A stretch of 27,580 nucleotides of DNA from Bacteroidales bacterium UBA1309. Lineage in GTDB: Bacteria; Bacteroidota; Bacteroidia; Bacteroidales; Dysgonomonadaceae. Below the pieces are notes generated by a model. That model saw only the letters and a list, made by a program, of their open reading frames with translations, made no database searches and was not told where the DNA came from. The position numbers and the translations under genes were made by a program. Below, one piece after another: positions 6,407 through 15,347 of this stretch. Each line of letters starts with the position of its first letter. Position 1 is the stretch's first letter. The stretch covers positions 1 to 27,580 of the forward strand of contig DBTT01000045.1 of NCBI GenBank assembly GCA_002307185.1. Direction: 5' to 3'.

Positions 6407-6868
6407 AATGATTAAAAATTTAAAAATTAAGGAAATTACAGCCATACAATTAAACTATTTTTTCATCAATTGCTTAATCTCTTCTTCATTGATATGACCC
6501 AACCTGGCAACAATTTTTCCGTCCTTGTCAAGCAACAGATAGGATGGTAAAAAATCAAAACTCTGTATAGTTCACACAGGTCATTGTTGTTAAATAAAGA
6601 GTTGTCTAGTTCATGATCATTAGTTTGACTTAAAATCTGGGGGCCATTCATTCATGCCATTTTTGTCGATAGCTTTTAACCATGCAGCCTTGTTGTCATC
6701 CGATGATATGCTAATAAGAACCAGCCCGTCAGCTTTGTATTTATTATATAGTTGCTTCACTTTGGGAATCTCATTCAAACAAGGGCCACACCAACTGGCC
6801 CAGAAGTCAAGTAACACGTAATTTTGCTTCGAAAACCTGACAGTATCACCCGATGAGCTTATGCGTGT
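6321..6868. repeat. long direct repeat, copy 2 (peptide C leader plus TlpA pseudogene)
   Basis: Partner of 1316-1868. Identity falls away abruptly upstream of 6868, which marks one duplication end point. The other end is at the leader/core junction of the peptide gene. Confidence 0.85.
6455..6868 (-). pseudogene. decayed TlpA thioredoxin-domain copy
   Basis: This is a partial second copy of the last third of the TlpA gene 1449-2639, including WCGPC and the same C-terminal codons. Relative to the intact gene it has a 2-base insertion near 6562 and a 1-base insertion near 6641, each shifting frame. An in-frame TGA (6869-6871) lies at the point matching intact residue 257, and there is a short deletion near 6828. 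No signal peptide or N-terminal domain is present. By eye there are about a dozen differences over some 430 bp, so the duplication is recent. In the same frame a further open stretch (6872-6979, about 36 codons) precedes it and may be a remnant of the original 5' part. Confidence 0.8.
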
Positions 6869-6999
6869 TCAGTCTGATTTAATAGTATATTTATCCGCAA
6901 GAAGTATTGATCTTTGGCCGTATCGGCAATCAGTTATATGTTTATCAGGTTTGTTAATATCTTCTTCAAAAATGCCGATTTAAGTATTTGCTGCTTTTG

Positions 7000-7030
7000 C
7001 AAATATATAGAATTAAATGTTAAGAAGCAA
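7000..7030 (-). promoter_or_regulatory. candidate promoter of the peptide/TlpA array
   Basis: On the minus strand TATATTTG (7007-7000) matches the TAnnTTTG -7 element. A TTG (7030-7028) lies 20 nt upstream, the usual Bacteroidota -33 spacing. The predicted start near 6993 would read through the pseudogene into peptide C. The rest of 6872-7457 is AT-rich and shows no gene; the plus-strand frame at 7268-7498 overlaps the end of the U32 gene and is not convincing. Confidence 0.45.
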
Positions 7031-7407
7031 TAGTCTAGCCAGGGAGTATAATGAACTCTATGGTATGTTAATCTTGCTGTTGGTCGTAAAAATCAGATTA
7101 TTAATCATTTAAAATTAGAGTATTTAGGACGATTTGTTGGGATTTGGAAGTGATTGAATAAAAAACAAACATTATTGATCTGTAATCACACATTCTTTTT
7201 GGTGTTCAAGAGATAGGCTTTCCCCTTTTTCACATTTATGCGATGATTTAGGTGGAGAATTCTACACTTGTTTAGTTTCGATTCAGAGGTTTGCGGGTGT
7301 TATTTTAAAGACGTTTGGGAGAATAACAGAATTTGCAGAAACAAATCACAATTATCGGTCATAAGAAGGTTGTTCCAGAAGCATTCTGCGAAAGCAAGTT
7401 ACAGCAA

Positions 7408-7436
7408 TGATCGGATGTCTTTGATTCATCCGATCA
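7408..7436 (-). terminator. hairpin downstream of the U32 gene
   Basis: Perfect 10-bp arms TGATCGGATG (7408-7417) and CATCCGATCA (7427-7436) flank a 9-nt loop, 22 nt past the stop of the minus-strand U32 gene. There is no U-run, so a stability hairpin is also possible. Confidence 0.45.
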
Positions 7437-7457
7437 GTTGGGTTGAAAACCGTTCTT

Positions 7458-8747
7458 CTATTCGGCAACCGATTGTTTTTCCTTGTCCACAAATTTAGTT
7501 TTTTTGTCGATGGTGATCCATTTGAATAATTTGTCCGAGGGACGTATTTTATCCTTCAACTTGATGGAAAACCTGTCGCCTTTCACTGCTTTTTCCACCA
7601 CTTTCAACTCCACGCGGATTTCGTCCACGATGGTTGAAACAGCACCAGTGGTAGGGCCAGTCACCAGGATTTCATCCCCAACTTTCAACTCTCCCGATTC
7701 CAACTGAAATTCGGCTACTTCCAGATTAGAGTAGTATTTGATTCCTTTTCCTACAATCACTTTCTTTTTGGTGGAGCCTGAACCATAGTTGCTCGACCAT
7801 TCGCCCAAGCGTTGGCCAAGGTAGTATCCATCCCAAAATCCCCGGTTGAAAACAGTGGCCAAGCGGCTCGTCCAATCTTCAATTTTTTCATCGGTAAAAG
7901 TTTCCTCACAATACGATTGGACGGCTTCCTTGTAGCAGGTGACAACGGTTCGCACATATTCCGGGCCACGGGCGCGGCCTTCGATTTTGAACACCCTCAC
8001 ACCAGCATCCATCATCTTGTTTAGAAAATGGATCGTTTTCAAGTCTTTGGGCGACATGATGTATTCGTTGTCAATTTCGAACTCAATGTTGGTCTCTTTA
8101 TCTTTCACCACATAGCTGCGGCGGCAAATCTGGTTGCATGCACCTCGGTTTGCGGACAAGTCTTTTTCGTGCAGGCTCAGGTAGCATTTTCCCGAAACAG
8201 CCATGCATAATGCCCCGTGGCAAAACATCTCGATGCGGATGAGTTGCCCGTTGGGGCCTTTTATTTGTTTTTCAATAATGTCCTTATAAATGGCACTTAC
8301 TTGGTCGAGGTTCAATTCGCGGGCTAGCACCACCACGTCGGCAAACTGCGCATAAAACATCAAGGATTGCGTGTTGGTGATATTGAGCTGGGTGGAAAGG
8401 TGCACCTCCACGCCAATGCTCCGCGCATACATCATCACCGCCACATCGGAAGCAATGATTGCGGAAACCTTTGCCTCTTTGGCTGCATCCACAATGCTAT
8501 TCATCAGGCTGATATCGTTGTCGTAAATAATAGTGTTTACCGTCAGGTAGCTTTTCAGCCCGTTTTGGCGGCAAATGTCGGCGATGTTGTGCAAGTCGTC
8601 TTTTGTGAAATTGTTTGACGACTTGGCGCGCATGTTAAGTCCTTCGATGCCAAAATAGATCGAATTCGCACCGCCTTGGATGGCTGCTGCCAGCGAATCG
8701 TAGGAGCCGACAGGGGCCATTATCTCAAAATCGTTGAGTGTATGCAT
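7458..8747 (-). CDS. trhP: U32-family protein, probable tRNA hydroxylation protein TrhP
   Basis: 429 residues from the ATG at 8747. The frame also has an ATG at 8765, but the family N-terminus fits M-x4-5-FEIMAPVGS, and the -7 box at 8777-8784 would leave almost no leader for 8765. Named peptidase U32 historically, members of this size group with E. coli YegQ/TrhP, which makes 5-hydroxyuridine at the wobble position of tRNA from prephenate-derived chemistry. Conserved features are visible: LSTQLN, LARELNLDQ, the cysteine set in CHGALCMAVSGKC and RGACNQICRR (iron-sulfur ligands in the family), and FKIEGRARG. A C-terminal beta-barrel-like domain ends the protein. The assignment to TrhP rather than the RNA-modifying sister RlhA rests on length. 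Confidence 0.85.
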   Translation of the reverse strand: MHTLNDFEIMAPVGSYDSLAAAIQGGANSIYFGIEGLNMRAKSSNNFTKDDLHNIADICRQNGLKSYLTVNTIIYDNDISLMNSIVDAAKEAKVSAIIASDVAVMMYARSIGVEVHLSTQLNITNTQSLMFYAQFADVVVLARELNLDQVSAIYKDIIEKQIKGPNGQLIRIEMFCHGALCMAVSGKCYLSLHEKDLSANRGACNQICRRSYVVKDKETNIEFEIDNEYIMSPKDLKTIHFLNKMMDAGVRVFKIEGRARGPEYVRTVVTCYKEAVQSYCEETFTDEKIEDWTSRLATVFNRGFWDGYYLGQRLGEWSSNYGSGSTKKKVIVGKGIKYYSNLEVAEFQLESGELKVGDEILVTGPTTGAVSTIVDEIRVELKVVEKAVKGDRFSIKLKDKIRPSDKLFKWITIDKKTKFVDKEKQSVAE

Positions 8748-8776
8748 TGGGTTGTATTTTTCCAAAAATTAGGTTA

Positions 8777-8784
8777 CAAAGATA
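8777..8784 (-). promoter_or_regulatory. -7 box for the U32 gene
   Basis: On the minus strand TATCTTTG fits TAnnTTTG. The only upstream TTTG (8804-8801) is 16 nt away, shorter than the usual 19-21. The position favours translation from 8747. Confidence 0.4.
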
Positions 8785-8836
8785 CAACAAGATTTTCTTA
8801 CAAAGGATACTTCAAAGACTTACGCTATCGCGACAA

Positions 8837-8867
8837 TTGCATGGCGGCTCCGAAATACTTAATTTTG
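8837..8867 (+). promoter_or_regulatory. promoter of the DUF2400 gene
   Basis: TTG at 8837-8839, a 20-nt spacer, and TAATTTTG at 8860-8867 fit the Bacteroidota -33/-7 consensus. The implied start is about 35 nt before the ATG at 8909. It is divergent from the U32 promoter. Confidence 0.6.
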
Positions 8868-8908
8868 TAGAATCAGCAAATCTGCAATCAATACGAATTA
8901 TTTGTAAA

Positions 8909-9700
8909 ATGTCAATGTTGAATTCTTTCGAACTAAAACAGTTTTTGGACAATAAGGTGGAGCAATACAACACGCTTTCCTTTATCGAATCGGATCCGGT
9001 GTTTGTGCCTCACTGCTTCGAGAAGAAGCAGGACATAGAAATTATGGGACTTTTCGCCTCTATTTTTGCTTGGGGACAACGGAAAACGATCATTTCTAAA
9101 TCGCTCGAATTGGCCAAAAGAATGGACGGTAAACCTTTTGATTTTGTGAAAAATCATAGCGAGAATGACTTGAAAAGCTTGCTCGGCTTCAAGCACCGCA
9201 CGTTCAACGATATGGATTTGTTGTACTCGATAGACTTCCTGCATCGTCATTACAAGCAGCACGATAGCCTCGAAACTGCTTTTTTCTATGAGCCGGATGT
9301 CTCTGTCGAAAGCGCATTGATCCATTTTCGGAATTACTTCTTCGACAGTGAGGATGCCCCGATGCGGACACGCAAACATGTCTCTTCCCCAGCGCAGAAA
9401 TCGGCTTGCAAACGGTTGAACATGTTTCTCCGTTGGATGGTCCGCCGGGACGACAAAGGGGTAGATTTTGGAATTTGGCAGAATGTAAAACCATCCGCTT
9501 TGATTTGTCCCCTCGATTTGCATGTTGATAGAACTGCCCGGATGCTGGGACTGCTGAACAGGAATAAGAGCGATTGGTTTGCTGCTGAGGAGCTTACTGG
9601 AAATTTGAAAACCTTTGACGAAGAAGATCCGGTGAAATACGATTTTGCATTGTTTGGGGTGTCGATAGAAGAAAAATGCAATATGAATTTCGAAAATTAA
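8909..9700 (+). CDS. DUF2400 / TIGR02757 family protein
   Basis: 263 residues from the ATG at 8909. The frame is open further upstream, but that would overlap the divergent U32 gene and the promoter at 8837-8867. It resembles the uncharacterised TIGR02757/DUF2400 family of Bacteroidota in overall length and in the segments GLFASIFAWGQRKTI, the helical middle, CKRLNMFLRWMVRRDD-x-GVDFGIW, PLDLHVDRTAR and YDFALFG-x-S near the end. The helix-hairpin-helix-like, HhH-GPD-reminiscent layout of the family suggests nucleic-acid binding, but no function is established that I can state. It stands alone, with about 270 nt of AT-rich sequence before recJ in which I see no gene. Confidence 0.85.
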   Translation: MSMLNSFELKQFLDNKVEQYNTLSFIESDPVFVPHCFEKKQDIEIMGLFASIFAWGQRKTIISKSLELAKRMDGKPFDFVKNHSENDLKSLLGFKHRTFNDMDLLYSIDFLHRHYKQHDSLETAFFYEPDVSVESALIHFRNYFFDSEDAPMRTRKHVSSPAQKSACKRLNMFLRWMVRRDDKGVDFGIWQNVKPSALICPLDLHVDRTARMLGLLNRNKSDWFAAEELTGNLKTFDEEDPVKYDFALFGVSIEEKCNMNFEN

Positions 9701-9970
9701 GCTGTTTGAAATTAAATTCTTATTAAGAGTGCTGTTTTTTTCTTTTCAATAAACCGAAAATTATCTCGTTTGTTTAATACAATAATGTTATCTTTACGAT
9801 TTAGTAAAGTAAATGCCTTGATTGAATATACTGTGCAGTCTGTATTAAATAAATCTCTTCAAGGAATTTCCTGTCGCTACTTTTTAGATAGGTAGATATT
9901 AAAAATCGGAATCCAAGGATTGCCTATTTGAGGGGACTTCAAAAGCAAAAAAGAAAAATAATATATAATA

Positions 9971-11701
9971 ATGATTTATAAATGGAATTATCAATCCCTT
10001 ACAACCAACGAAAAAAAAATACAGGAGGAATTAGCTGATAAGCTTAATATAAGTACTGTGCTTTGCCAATTGCTGATTCAGCGAGGAATTTCTTCCGTAG
10101 TGCAAGCACAGCGATTTTTCCATCCCAGCCTCAACGATTTGCACGACCCCTTTCTTTTGCCGGATATGGATAAGGCTGTGAATCGCATTGAAAAGGCTTT
10201 GGGAGACAAACAGCGCATATTGGTTTATGGCGACTACGATGTGGATGGGACCACATCTGTTGCATTGGTCTATAAGTTTCTTCGCCGTTTTACAACAAAT
10301 TTGGATTATTATATCCCAGACCGTTACGACGAAGGATATGGCATTTCTGTTCAGGGGATAGACTATGCGGAAGAAACCGGAGTTAAGCTAATTATTGCAT
10401 TGGATTGTGGGATCAAAGCGATCGAAAAGGTGGAATATGCAAAGTCCAAGGGGATAGATTTTGTTATATGCGACCACCACATGCCCGATGAGCAATTGCC
10501 TGATGCTGTCGCTGTGGTGGATGCGAAAAGGCCCGATTCCATCTATCCTTACGAGCATCTTTCGGGATGTGGCGTAGGTTTCAAATTGGTGCAGGCCATC
10601 GCGCAAAGCAACGATATTGCGTTTTCAGAACTTTTGGATTTATTGGATTTGGTGGCTGTGAGCGTAGCTTCGGATATTGTTCCCATCACGGGCGAGAACC
10701 GGATTCTGACTTATTACGGATTGAAGCAATTGAACAGTTCGCCAAGCCTGGGCTTGAAGGGCATTATTGAGATTTGCGGGTTGAGCCGGAAAAACATTAC
10801 GATCAACGACATTGTTTTTAAAATAGGGCCACGCATCAATGCTTCAGGCCGGATGATGAACGGAAAGGAAGCGGTGGACTTGCTTTTGGCTAGCACGATA
10901 AAGGATGCCCGTGAAAAAAGCACAAATATCGACCATTACAACGAGGATCGCCGTGAGTTGGATAAAAAAATGACGGAAGAAGCCGTTACTCATATTGATG
11001 AAAAGGTGCTTGTTGGCCTTACCAACAGCATTGTCATATACAATGAAAACTGGCACAAAGGTGTCATCGGAATTGTCGCTTCACGGTTGACCGAGAAATA
11101 CTATCGGCCGGCCGTGGTGCTTACCAAATCGAATGGTTTGATTACCGGTTCTGCCCGTTCGATAATGAATTTTGATGTGTATAAAGCCATCGAATCTTGC
11201 AAGGATTTGCTGGAGAATTTCGGAGGCCACACCTATGCAGCCGGTCTTTCATTGAGGGAAGAAAATTTGGAGGCGTTTACCCGCCGATTTGAGGAGCTTT
11301 CGGTGAAAATGATAAATGCTGAGATGATGCGTCCTCAGATAAACGTGGATGCTGAGATCACATTCAGCGACATCACGAATAAGTTTGTTCATGATTTGTC
11401 CCGTTTTAGCCCATTCGGCCCAGACAATCTGAATCCGATATTTATGACCAAAGGTGTGTCTGATTTTGGAACATCGAAGCTTGTCGGTTATGAAAATCTT
11501 CACCTCAAATTGGAAGTCGTGGACGGCACCTCTTCCTCTTCGATTCACGGTATCGCGTTTCGTCAAGGGAAAGCCTTGGATCGGATCAAGACAGGCATTC
11601 CGTTTGACATCTGCTACACGATAGAAGAAAATGTGTACTATGGCAAATTGTCGGTGCAGGCTTATGTGAGAGATATTGCTTTTGAAAACGAAAACAATTA
11701 A
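9971..11701 (+). CDS. recJ: single-stranded-DNA-specific 5'-3' exonuclease RecJ
   Basis: 576 residues, typical RecJ length. DHH phosphoesterase motifs are in order: GDYDVDG at 87-93, LDCGI at about 145, CDHHMP with DHH at 168-170, and LLDLVAVSVASDIVP. In the DHHA1 half, GGH is at 418-420, followed by an OB-like C-terminal part. RecJ degrades single-stranded DNA 5' to 3' in the RecFOR recombination pathway, mismatch repair and base excision repair, using Mn/Mg held by the DHH aspartates and histidines. recQ follows after one intervening gene; RecQ helicase and RecJ act together at gaps and stalled forks in E. coli. No strong promoter consensus is visible upstream; a box at 9789-9796 (TATCTTTA) is a weak candidate. 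Confidence 0.97.
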   Translation: MIYKWNYQSLTTNEKKIQEELADKLNISTVLCQLLIQRGISSVVQAQRFFHPSLNDLHDPFLLPDMDKAVNRIEKALGDKQRILVYGDYDVDGTTSVALVYKFLRRFTTNLDYYIPDRYDEGYGISVQGIDYAEETGVKLIIALDCGIKAIEKVEYAKSKGIDFVICDHHMPDEQLPDAVAVVDAKRPDSIYPYEHLSGCGVGFKLVQAIAQSNDIAFSELLDLLDLVAVSVASDIVPITGENRILTYYGLKQLNSSPSLGLKGIIEICGLSRKNITINDIVFKIGPRINASGRMMNGKEAVDLLLASTIKDAREKSTNIDHYNEDRRELDKKMTEEAVTHIDEKVLVGLTNSIVIYNENWHKGVIGIVASRLTEKYYRPAVVLTKSNGLITGSARSIMNFDVYKAIESCKDLLENFGGHTYAAGLSLREENLEAFTRRFEELSVKMINAEMMRPQINVDAEITFSDITNKFVHDLSRFSPFGPDNLNPIFMTKGVSDFGTSKLVGYENLHLKLEVVDGTSSSSIHGIAFRQGKALDRIKTGIPFDICYTIEENVYYGKLSVQAYVRDIAFENENN

Positions 11702-11796
11702 TTATGAAACAGGACATGATTTTTATTACATCACCAGAGGCTATGATCGAACAATCATGGGGCATTACATCTTGCCTAAAAGAAAAATTGAACCCG

Positions 11797-12540
11797 ATGG
11801 ACGGAATTAAAAAACTCTTGTCTGTTTTAGTTTGTTGCACTTTATTCACCTCCACATCCAATGCTATAACTATGAAAACTGAAGCCTATCCTACCGGAGT
11901 TGGTGACCTCAAGGTGACATTGTTGGGGCATGCTTCTCTCAAATTTGAATATGCCGGAAAAGTGATCTATGTGGATCCTTATTCGCAGGTGGCGGATTTT
12001 TCTCATTTGCCTAAGGCTGATTTGATAGTGCTCACCCACGAGCATGCCGATCACTTGGATATTGCGGCTATTGACCAAATCAAGACTGCCAAGACGAAAT
12101 TCATTGTGTCCAAAAGCTGTTTTGACCAATTGAAATATGGAGAGGTGATCCGCAACGGGGAGAAAACCCAAGCTTTCGGTTTTTCTATTGAAGCCGTGCC
12201 TGCTTATAACCTCTTGCACAAACGTCCCGATGGTCAATTTTTTCACCCCGAGGGGCGTGGAAATGGCTATGTGTTCAAATTTGGCAAACTCAAAGTGTAT
12301 GTTGCCGGAGATACCGAAAATATACCTGAAATGTCCAAACTTGGGCTGGTGGATATTGCTTTTTTGCCTAAAAACTTGCCCTACACAATGGATGATGCCA
12401 TGTTTCTGGATGCTGCCAAAAAGGTGAAGCCGAAACATCTGTATCCATATCATTTTTTTGAATTTAACGAAGACAAACTTTTACCCGAACTAAAAGCTCT
12501 CGGCATTGATGTGATTGTTCGCCCGATGCAGAGCAAATGA
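11797..12540 (+). CDS. metallo-beta-lactamase-fold hydrolase, exported
   Basis: 247 residues from the ATG at 11797, chosen because it opens into a signal peptide (MDGIKKLLSVLVCCTLFTST, then SNA). An upstream in-frame ATG at 11704, 3 nt after recJ, would add 31 residues that mask the signal. The fold markers are LLGHASLKFEY, VDPYS, THEHADHLD (zinc-binding H-x-H-x-D-H), an AGDTE motif, and a final YPYHFFEF that supplies the late histidine. This pattern is that of UlaG/UPF0173-type MBL hydrolases. The substrate is unknown. The gene sits between recJ and recQ on the same strand, but a predicted periplasmic protein is unlikely to share their DNA-repair role. Confidence 0.88.
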   Translation: MDGIKKLLSVLVCCTLFTSTSNAITMKTEAYPTGVGDLKVTLLGHASLKFEYAGKVIYVDPYSQVADFSHLPKADLIVLTHEHADHLDIAAIDQIKTAKTKFIVSKSCFDQLKYGEVIRNGEKTQAFGFSIEAVPAYNLLHKRPDGQFFHPEGRGNGYVFKFGKLKVYVAGDTENIPEMSKLGLVDIAFLPKNLPYTMDDAMFLDAAKKVKPKHLYPYHFFEFNEDKLLPELKALGIDVIVRPMQSK

Positions 12541-12600
12541 TTAAGAAGGCTATTGGCTGTTAGCTAAAAGCTATCAACTAATGGCAAACAGGTTATTCCC

Positions 12601-14514
12601 ATGGATATTTTTCACCAGATACTGCAACAATATTGGGGATACGATTCTTTTCGTCCTTTGCAGGAAGACATCATCCATTCCGTAAACCAAAAAAAGGATA
12701 CGCTTGGACTGATGCCAACAGGCGGCGGCAAGTCGCTTACTTTCCAAGTGCCGGCTATGGCTATGGATGGGGTTTGCTTGGTTGTGACACCACTGATTTC
12801 GCTGATGAAAGACCAGGTGGACAATTTGCGTCAGCGAGGCATCAAGGCGGTGGCTGTTTATTCCGGCATGAAACGCCACGAGATTCTTGTTGCTTTCGAC
12901 AATGTGATTCTAGGTGATTACAAATTCCTCTATATTTCTCCCGAACGTCTTGCCACGGAATTGTTTTTGGCGAAGCTGAAATCGATGAATGTGTCGCTCT
13001 TGGTGGTGGATGAGGCTCATTGCATATCGCAATGGGGATACGACTTCCGCCCATCCTATCTCACGATGGCCGATATCCGGAAAGTTCTTCCCGGCATTCC
13101 TGTTTTGGCTTTGACGGCAACAGCCACACCCGAGGTTGTGAAGGACATTCAAAGCCGCCTTCAATTCAAGCAAGAAAATGTTTTTCAGAAAAGTTTCGAC
13201 CGGAGCAACCTCCATTATGTGGTTCGACAAACCGAAAACAAAATGGGTTCGCTGGTACATATCATCGAAAGAACAGAAGGCACTGCTATTGTCTATGTCA
13301 GGAGCCGCGACAAGACCAAAGAAATAGCGGGGGAATTGAAGAAACTGGGCCACAAAGCCGATTTCTATCACGCCGGATTGAGTCCTGAAGAAAAAAACCG
13401 GAAACAAAATGAATGGAAAAACGGTGAGTGCCGCATTATTGTCGCCACCAATGCCTTCGGGATGGGGATTGACAAGCCGGATGTCCGTTTGGTGGTACAC
13501 ATGGATTTTCCAAACTCTATCGAGGAATATTACCAGGAAGCCGGACGTGCCGGGCGTGATGAAAAAAAGGCTTTTGCCGTCATGCTTCACTTGAAAGCCG
13601 ATAGTGCAAAGCTCAAAAAACGGATCGCCGATGAATTTCCAGAAAAAGAGTTCATCAAACAAGTGTACGACCAATTGGCTTATTTCTTCCAAGTGGCCGA
13701 TGGATTCGGGGTGGATAGGACCTTTGATTTCGACCTCCATGCCTTCTGCGGCGCCTACAAATTGCCGATGCTGCCCACCCACCATGCATTGAAAATACTC
13801 GAAATGGCGGGCTACATAGAATATGCCGATGAGGTGGACAACCGTTCCCGGTTGATGTTCACTGTTTTTCGGGATGAACTCTATCGCTTTTCGTTGAATG
13901 CCGAATTCGAGCAATTGATAAATATTGTTCTGAGGCTCTACACCGGTCTTTTTGCAGATTATGTCACCATTGACGAAAGTGCCATATCTGCCAAGTTGGG
14001 CAAAAGCCGGAAAGAAATATATGAAATGTTTGTTGCCCTCTCCAAGCAGCGGATACTGGATTATATTCCCCACAAAAAAACGCCTCTCATCACCTATCGT
14101 CAGACGAGAATGGAGCAAAAATTCATCGTTATAACCAAGGATGTGTATGAAATCCGGAAAAAACGTTACGTGGAGCGCATTACGGCCATGGGTGATTATG
14201 CAACACGCACGGACATTTGCCGCAGCCGGATGTTGCTCATGTACCTAGGGGAAAAGAATGTAAAAGACTGTGGGAGGTGCGATGTTTGTCTTGCCCGAAA
14301 AAAGCAAGGTATTAATCAAGCCTCCTTCGAAGAAATTCGGGTTCAGGTGCAACAGATGCTTGCTGAACGAGACTGTACTGTTTCCGAAATTATAGAAAAA
14401 CTATCCGGATATGACTCTGCTGAAGTGACCTCAGTTATCCGTTTTCTACTCGACCAACGGGTGGTATTACTTGATCTTGACAAATTATATCTTCCTGAAA
14501 AGCATAAAAACTGA
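12601..14514 (+). CDS. recQ: ATP-dependent DNA helicase RecQ
   Basis: 637 residues. A RecQ N-terminal motif (YWGYDSFRPLQ) is followed by Walker A TGGGKS (residues 40-45), DEAH (137-140) with CISQWGYDFRPSY, ALTATAT, and motif VI EAGRAGRDE. A region of about 190 residues separates the helicase core from a zinc-binding set at C540, C557, C560 and C563. After it come only some 74 residues, with no obvious HRDC domain. This matches a RecQ subtype seen in Bacteroidota rather than the E. coli layout. It unwinds DNA 3' to 5' and prepares substrates for RecJ, encoded two genes upstream. The 60-nt gap before it contains a small TAGCT/AGCTA inverted repeat and no clear promoter. Confidence 0.96.
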   Translation: MDIFHQILQQYWGYDSFRPLQEDIIHSVNQKKDTLGLMPTGGGKSLTFQVPAMAMDGVCLVVTPLISLMKDQVDNLRQRGIKAVAVYSGMKRHEILVAFDNVILGDYKFLYISPERLATELFLAKLKSMNVSLLVVDEAHCISQWGYDFRPSYLTMADIRKVLPGIPVLALTATATPEVVKDIQSRLQFKQENVFQKSFDRSNLHYVVRQTENKMGSLVHIIERTEGTAIVYVRSRDKTKEIAGELKKLGHKADFYHAGLSPEEKNRKQNEWKNGECRIIVATNAFGMGIDKPDVRLVVHMDFPNSIEEYYQEAGRAGRDEKKAFAVMLHLKADSAKLKKRIADEFPEKEFIKQVYDQLAYFFQVADGFGVDRTFDFDLHAFCGAYKLPMLPTHHALKILEMAGYIEYADEVDNRSRLMFTVFRDELYRFSLNAEFEQLINIVLRLYTGLFADYVTIDESAISAKLGKSRKEIYEMFVALSKQRILDYIPHKKTPLITYRQTRMEQKFIVITKDVYEIRKKRYVERITAMGDYATRTDICRSRMLLMYLGEKNVKDCGRCDVCLARKKQGINQASFEEIRVQVQQMLAERDCTVSEIIEKLSGYDSAEVTSVIRFLLDQRVVLLDLDKLYLPEKHKN

Positions 14515-14695
14515 TTGCTGTTTTATCTCTGAATATATGTTTCTTGACCAAAAAACACTCTCCTTTTATCTTCTTTTTGTGTTGACAAATTGCTAGTATA
14601 TTGATTTTTAATTAATTATTTTTGACTTGTGTTGATGGATGATAGCTTATAGGTAAATTCGATTGAAAATATTTTTACATAGATAAAAACTATTA

Positions 14696-14703
14696 TACCT
14701 TTG
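14696..14703 (+). promoter_or_regulatory. -7 box upstream of ahpC
   Basis: TACCTTTG matches TAnnTTTG about 57 nt before the ahpC ATG. The -33 region (about 14673-14677) is only T-rich. A peroxide-responsive (OxyR-type) activated promoter often lacks a good -33, but I cannot define an operator. Confidence 0.5.
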
Positions 14704-14759
14704 CACTCATAGAAATAATTAAGCGATACAATATTACTAATTAAAAAAAGAAAAACAGT

Positions 14760-15326
14760 ATGTCAAGAATTATCAATTCCAGAATTCCAGAATTCAAAGT
14801 TCAAGCTTTTCAAGATGGCGAGTTCAAAACGGTAACCGACAAAGACGTGTTGGGGAAATGGTCTATCTTCTTCTTTTATCCGGCAGATTTCACTTTTGTA
14901 TGTCCCACGGAACTTGTGGATATAGCAGAAAAATACGAAGCATTGAAAGCACTTGGCGTAGAAGTGTATTCAGTTAGCACCGATACTCATTTTACACACA
15001 AAGCATGGTTTGATGCTTCAGAAAGCATCAAAAAGATCAAGTATCCAATGTTGGCCGACCACACAGGTGCATTGAGCCGTGCATTTGGAGTATTGAGCGA
15101 AGAAGATTTCCTTGCCGATCGTGGTACATTTGTTGCCAATCCGGAAGGTATCGTCAAGGTGGTTGAAATCAACGACGGTCCTATCGGGCGCAATGCCGAA
15201 GAGCTTTTCCGTAAAGTAGAAGCGGCTCAGTTCGTTGCATCCCACGACGGAGAAGTTTGTCCTGCAAAATGGAAAAAGGGAGACACTACCTTGAAACCAA
15301 GCATTGATTTGGTCGGAAAAATTTAA
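14760..15326 (+). CDS. ahpC: alkyl hydroperoxide reductase subunit C (2-Cys peroxiredoxin)
   Basis: 188 residues, the standard AhpC length. The peroxidatic cysteine is C48 in FTFVCPTE, and the resolving cysteine is C167 in GEVCPAKW, giving a typical 2-Cys peroxiredoxin. T45 and the conserved arginine in LADRGTF complete the active site. It reduces H2O2 and organic peroxides and is recycled by AhpF, encoded 65 nt downstream. The intergenic terminator would give more ahpC than ahpF transcript. In anaerobic Bacteroidales this is the main peroxide scavenger. Confidence 0.98.
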   Translation: MSRIINSRIPEFKVQAFQDGEFKTVTDKDVLGKWSIFFFYPADFTFVCPTELVDIAEKYEALKALGVEVYSVSTDTHFTHKAWFDASESIKKIKYPMLADHTGALSRAFGVLSEEDFLADRGTFVANPEGIVKVVEINDGPIGRNAEELFRKVEAAQFVASHDGEVCPAKWKKGDTTLKPSIDLVGKI

Positions 15327-15347
15327 AGAAATTTGTTCAACTACAAG

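Noticed and set aside
12910..14118. 402-codon minus-strand frame inside recQ
   Set aside because: It is a codon-usage shadow of a clear RecQ helicase; its sequence has no domain signal.
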